A stretch of DNA of 19,420 nucleotides. It comes from Chersky-822 sp035553055. GTDB taxonomy: Bacteria; Actinomycetota; Actinomycetes; Streptosporangiales; Streptosporangiaceae. The translations under genes and the position numbers were made by a program. The notes below the pieces were generated by a model, which was given only the letters and a program-made list of their open reading frames with translations, did no database searches and was not told where the DNA came from. Of this stretch, positions 17,541 through 19,420 are shown piece by piece (the stretch's first letter is position 1; every line of letters begins with the position of its first letter). Location: contig DATNEK010000069.1 of the NCBI GenBank assembly GCA_035553055.1, positions 1 through 19,420 of the forward strand, in the 5' to 3' direction.

Positions 17541-17589
17541 TCGGTGACCCCCATCCTGCTGGGGCTTCTGACCTTTGGGCATCACTCGA

Positions 17590-17648
17590 TCTAACCGCTT
17601 AGACAATAAAATCTAAGCGCTTGCATCGTCCCGATCTAAGCGCTTACT
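17590..17648. promoter_or_regulatory. Three phased LacI-family operators in the divergent promoter region
   Basis: The sites are TCTAACCGCTTAGA (17590-17603), TCTAAGCGCTTGCA (17612-17625) and TCTAAGCGCTTACT (17635-17648). All are variants of the perfect palindrome TCTAAGCGCTTAGA with the central CG step typical of LacI-family operators. Centres are 22 and 23 bp apart, close to two helical turns, so the repressors would line up on one face. Each keeps one strong half-site and is imperfect in the other. They lie between the lacI-importer operon and the divergent GH1 gene, so one repressor can silence both. Confidence 0.88.
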
Positions 17649-17650
17649 CT
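17621..17650 (+). promoter_or_regulatory. Candidate promoter of the second GH1 gene
   Basis: TTGCAT (17621-17626) and TACTCT (17645-17650) are spaced by 18 bases. The middle operator covers the -35 and the right operator lies between -35 and -10, which would block polymerase. The leftward promoter for lacI must lie in the same region but I cannot single it out. Confidence 0.5.
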
Positions 17651-17683
17651 AAATCTCGGTACAAGTGCCGTCAAGGAGGCTTG

Positions 17684-19108
17684 ATGCCTGAGATGTCTTT
17701 CCCCGACGGGTTCATTTGGGGAGCGGCGACAGCCGCCTATCAGATCGAAGGCGGGGCAACCGCGGACGGGAAGGGCCAGTCGATCTGGGACACCTTTAGC
17801 CGGGTGCCTGGCAATGTGGTCGGCGGTGATACCGGCGACATCGCGTGCGACGCTTATCACAGGTACGCCGATGACGTCGAGCTGATGAGCTCGATGGGGC
17901 TGAACGCCTACCGTTTCTCGATCTCATGGCCACGGGTGCAGCCTGGCGGGCGGGGACCGCTGAACTCCAAGGGAGTCGACTACTACAAGGCACTGCTCGA
18001 CCGGCTGGCCGACCGAGGCATCGCCGGCGCCGCGACCTTGTACCACTGGGATCTGCCGCAAGAACTGCAGGACGCGGGAGGCTGGCCGACCCGTGATGTC
18101 GCCTACCGGTTCGCCGACTACGCCGCGGCCATGGCAACCGAACTCGGCGACCGAGTGTCGCGCTGGATCACGCTCAACGAGCCGCAGGTGGTTGCCAACC
18201 ATGGTTACCGTGAGGGCACGCACGCGCCCGGCCTGACTGACCCAGCGGCGGCCGCCGCGGTCACTCACCACCTCCTGCTCGGGCACGGCCTGGCCGTGAC
18301 CGCCATGCGCGCGAGCCTGCCAGAAGGAACGCCGATCGGCATCACGCTCGACCTGCACCCGGTCAAGGTGCTCGGCGACGCCAGCACAGACGGACTCGAG
18401 CGGGCTAGGCAGATCGCCGACGCCGATTTGAACGGCCTTTACCTCGAGCCATTGCTGCATGGCAGCTACCCGAGCCAGGCGCAGGATGATCTCATGCCGC
18501 CCGAGTCTCTGATCGCCGATGGTGACATGACCACGATCGGCCAGCCGATCGACTTCCTCGGGGTTAACTACTACGCCTGCGTCTACCTGCGCCCCGGCGA
18601 TCCGGCCGACCTTCGCAAGAACGAGGGAACGACAAGGACCGGGGTTCCCGGTGTCGTCGAGTACCGGCCCGAACGGCTTGAGCGGACCGCGATGGGCTGG
18701 CTTGTCGACGCCGACGGGCTCTATGACCTGCTGATGCGGTTGTCCAAGGACGCGCCTGGCCTGCCCTTGTACGTGACGGAGAACGGCAGGGCGTCAGAAG
18801 ATTACGTCAACCCGGAAGGCGCGGTTCACGACCCGGACCGAGTCAGGTACCTGCACCAGCACCTATCGGCCGCCGCGAAAGCGGCCAACGATGGCGCCAA
18901 CCTGGCCGGGTACTTCGTCTGGTCGCTGCTCGACAACTTCGAGTGGGGCTGGGGCTACCAGAAGCGGTTCGGCATCGTGTTCGTCGACTTCGGCACCCAG
19001 AAGCGGATACCGAAGTCGAGCGCCGACTTCTATGCCAGGGTCATCCGCTCAGGAGCGGTGCCACCGCTCGACGGCGACCTCATCCCGATCGCCGCGCGCA
19101 GGCATTAG
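17684..19108 (+). CDS. GH1 family beta-glucosidase (cytosolic), second copy
   Basis: A 474-residue, full-length GH1 barrel with FPDGFIWGAATAAYQIEG at the N terminus. The acid/base is in ITLNEPQ (Glu166) and the nucleophile in LYVTENGRA (Glu366). YHWDLPQ and WSLLDNFEWGWGY form the substrate pocket. There is no signal peptide, so it cleaves imported beta-glucosides in the cytosol. The start is ATG 17684 with AAGGAGG four bases upstream; an upstream in-frame extension to 17621 would run through the operators and is unlikely. It is divergent from lacI and the importer and shares their operators, so hydrolase and transporter should be co-induced. It resembles the other GH1 in the window but differs in the loops between residues 210 and 340, which may mean different chain-length or linkage preference. 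Confidence 0.95.
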   Translation: MPEMSFPDGFIWGAATAAYQIEGGATADGKGQSIWDTFSRVPGNVVGGDTGDIACDAYHRYADDVELMSSMGLNAYRFSISWPRVQPGGRGPLNSKGVDYYKALLDRLADRGIAGAATLYHWDLPQELQDAGGWPTRDVAYRFADYAAAMATELGDRVSRWITLNEPQVVANHGYREGTHAPGLTDPAAAAAVTHHLLLGHGLAVTAMRASLPEGTPIGITLDLHPVKVLGDASTDGLERARQIADADLNGLYLEPLLHGSYPSQAQDDLMPPESLIADGDMTTIGQPIDFLGVNYYACVYLRPGDPADLRKNEGTTRTGVPGVVEYRPERLERTAMGWLVDADGLYDLLMRLSKDAPGLPLYVTENGRASEDYVNPEGAVHDPDRVRYLHQHLSAAAKAANDGANLAGYFVWSLLDNFEWGWGYQKRFGIVFVDFGTQKRIPKSSADFYARVIRSGAVPPLDGDLIPIAARRH

Positions 19109-19128
19109 AGGGAAGATTGTCTTGTTCC

Positions 19129-19420
19129 CTAGCCGGCGGCGTCCTGCCTGGCCGCCATCAACCCGGCGATTTCGTGCGCCTGGGGGTCGGGCTCGCGGCC
19201 GAGGGCGGCGATCACGTTCGCCCGGTCCTGCGGCGTCCTGTTCTGGCTGAGTTTGTCTTTGGCTTCGATCTGATCGATGGCCATCTCGACGCCGACGATC
19301 GCGCGAAGCTGTCCTTCGATGAACTTCTCCGGCGCATCGTCGACCCACCAGCGCTCAGCGCGGCCCGCCTCATACCGTTCGGTCAGCCTGGTCACTATGT
19401 CACGCAGCCAGTCAGCGTCG
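19129..19420 (-). CDS. PaiB-like FMN-binding negative transcriptional regulator, C-terminal part
   Basis: The frame is open to the right edge of the window, so the gene's start is outside; about 97 C-terminal residues are visible. The segment AIVGVEMAIDQIEAKDKLSQ followed by NRTPQDRANVIAAL matches the end of FMN-binding split-barrel PaiB-type proteins, where KLSQNR is a hallmark. WLRDIVTRLTERYEAGR, which reads through the GTG at 19395, fits the preceding helix, so that GTG is not the start. The stop at 19129 is 20 bp from the convergent GH1 stop. PaiB relatives in Bacillus affect protease and sporulation genes; no role is evident here. Confidence 0.85.
   Translation of the reverse strand, partial: DADWLRDIVTRLTERYEAGRAERWWVDDAPEKFIEGQLRAIVGVEMAIDQIEAKDKLSQNRTPQDRANVIAALGREPDPQAHEIAGLMAARQDAAG

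Noticed and set aside
17541..17606. Longer lacI product starting at TTG 17606
   Set aside because: The start would sit against operator 17590-17603 and lacks a ribosome site; the extra residues are not part of the LacI fold.
17621..17683. N-terminal extension of the second GH1 gene
   Set aside because: It would run through two operators and the promoter. ATG 17684 has AAGGAGG four bases upstream and gives the normal GH1 N terminus.

Overview
This is a high-GC window with GTG/ATG starts, strong GGAGG ribosome sites and TANNNT-type -10 elements. Together with secreted CBM-linked glycosidases, ROK and LacI regulators and GTGA/TGATG gene overlaps, this points to an actinomycete, probably a soil polysaccharide degrader. 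I cannot name the genus from the sequence.

Left flank (1-2012, + strand): the 3' part of an FtsX/MacB-like ABC permease, then a complete AcuC/HDAC-type deacetylase. It is closed by a 13-bp perfect hairpin between convergent genes.

Module A (2077-9619): a secreted GH55 exo-beta-1,3-glucanase carrying two near-identical N-terminal discoidin-like domains (-), a cytosolic GH1 beta-glucosidase (-), a ROK-family repressor (-), and, divergently, a second secreted GH55 enzyme without the N-terminal domains (+). The gaps between these genes hold several AT-rich inverted repeats that overlap plausible promoters. A perfect 16-bp palindrome lies in the ROK/GH55 divergent region.

Scar (9620-10372): an internally deleted, frameshifted remnant of a sugar-phosphate isomerase/epimerase, a block of four degenerate tandem repeats, and a hairpin terminator for the next operon.

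Module B (10373-19108): a leftward operon, lacI - permease - permease - ATPase - ATPase - (72-bp gap) - family-5 substrate-binding lipoprotein. It is divergent from a second cytosolic GH1 beta-glucosidase. The shared promoter region holds three copies of a TCTAAGCGCTT operator spaced 22-23 bp apart.

Right flank (19129-end, -): the 3' end of a PaiB-like FMN-binding regulator.

Working model: secreted GH55 enzymes release glucose and/or short beta-1,3-gluco-oligosaccharides from beta-1,3-glucan (laminarin, callose or fungal wall). An importer of the oligopeptide (Dpp/Opp) architecture takes the products up, and two cytosolic GH1 enzymes split them to glucose. One half appears to be controlled by a ROK repressor and the other by a LacI repressor. 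The transporter substrate and the joint function are inferences from gene neighbourhood. The enzyme families and operator repeats are seen directly.
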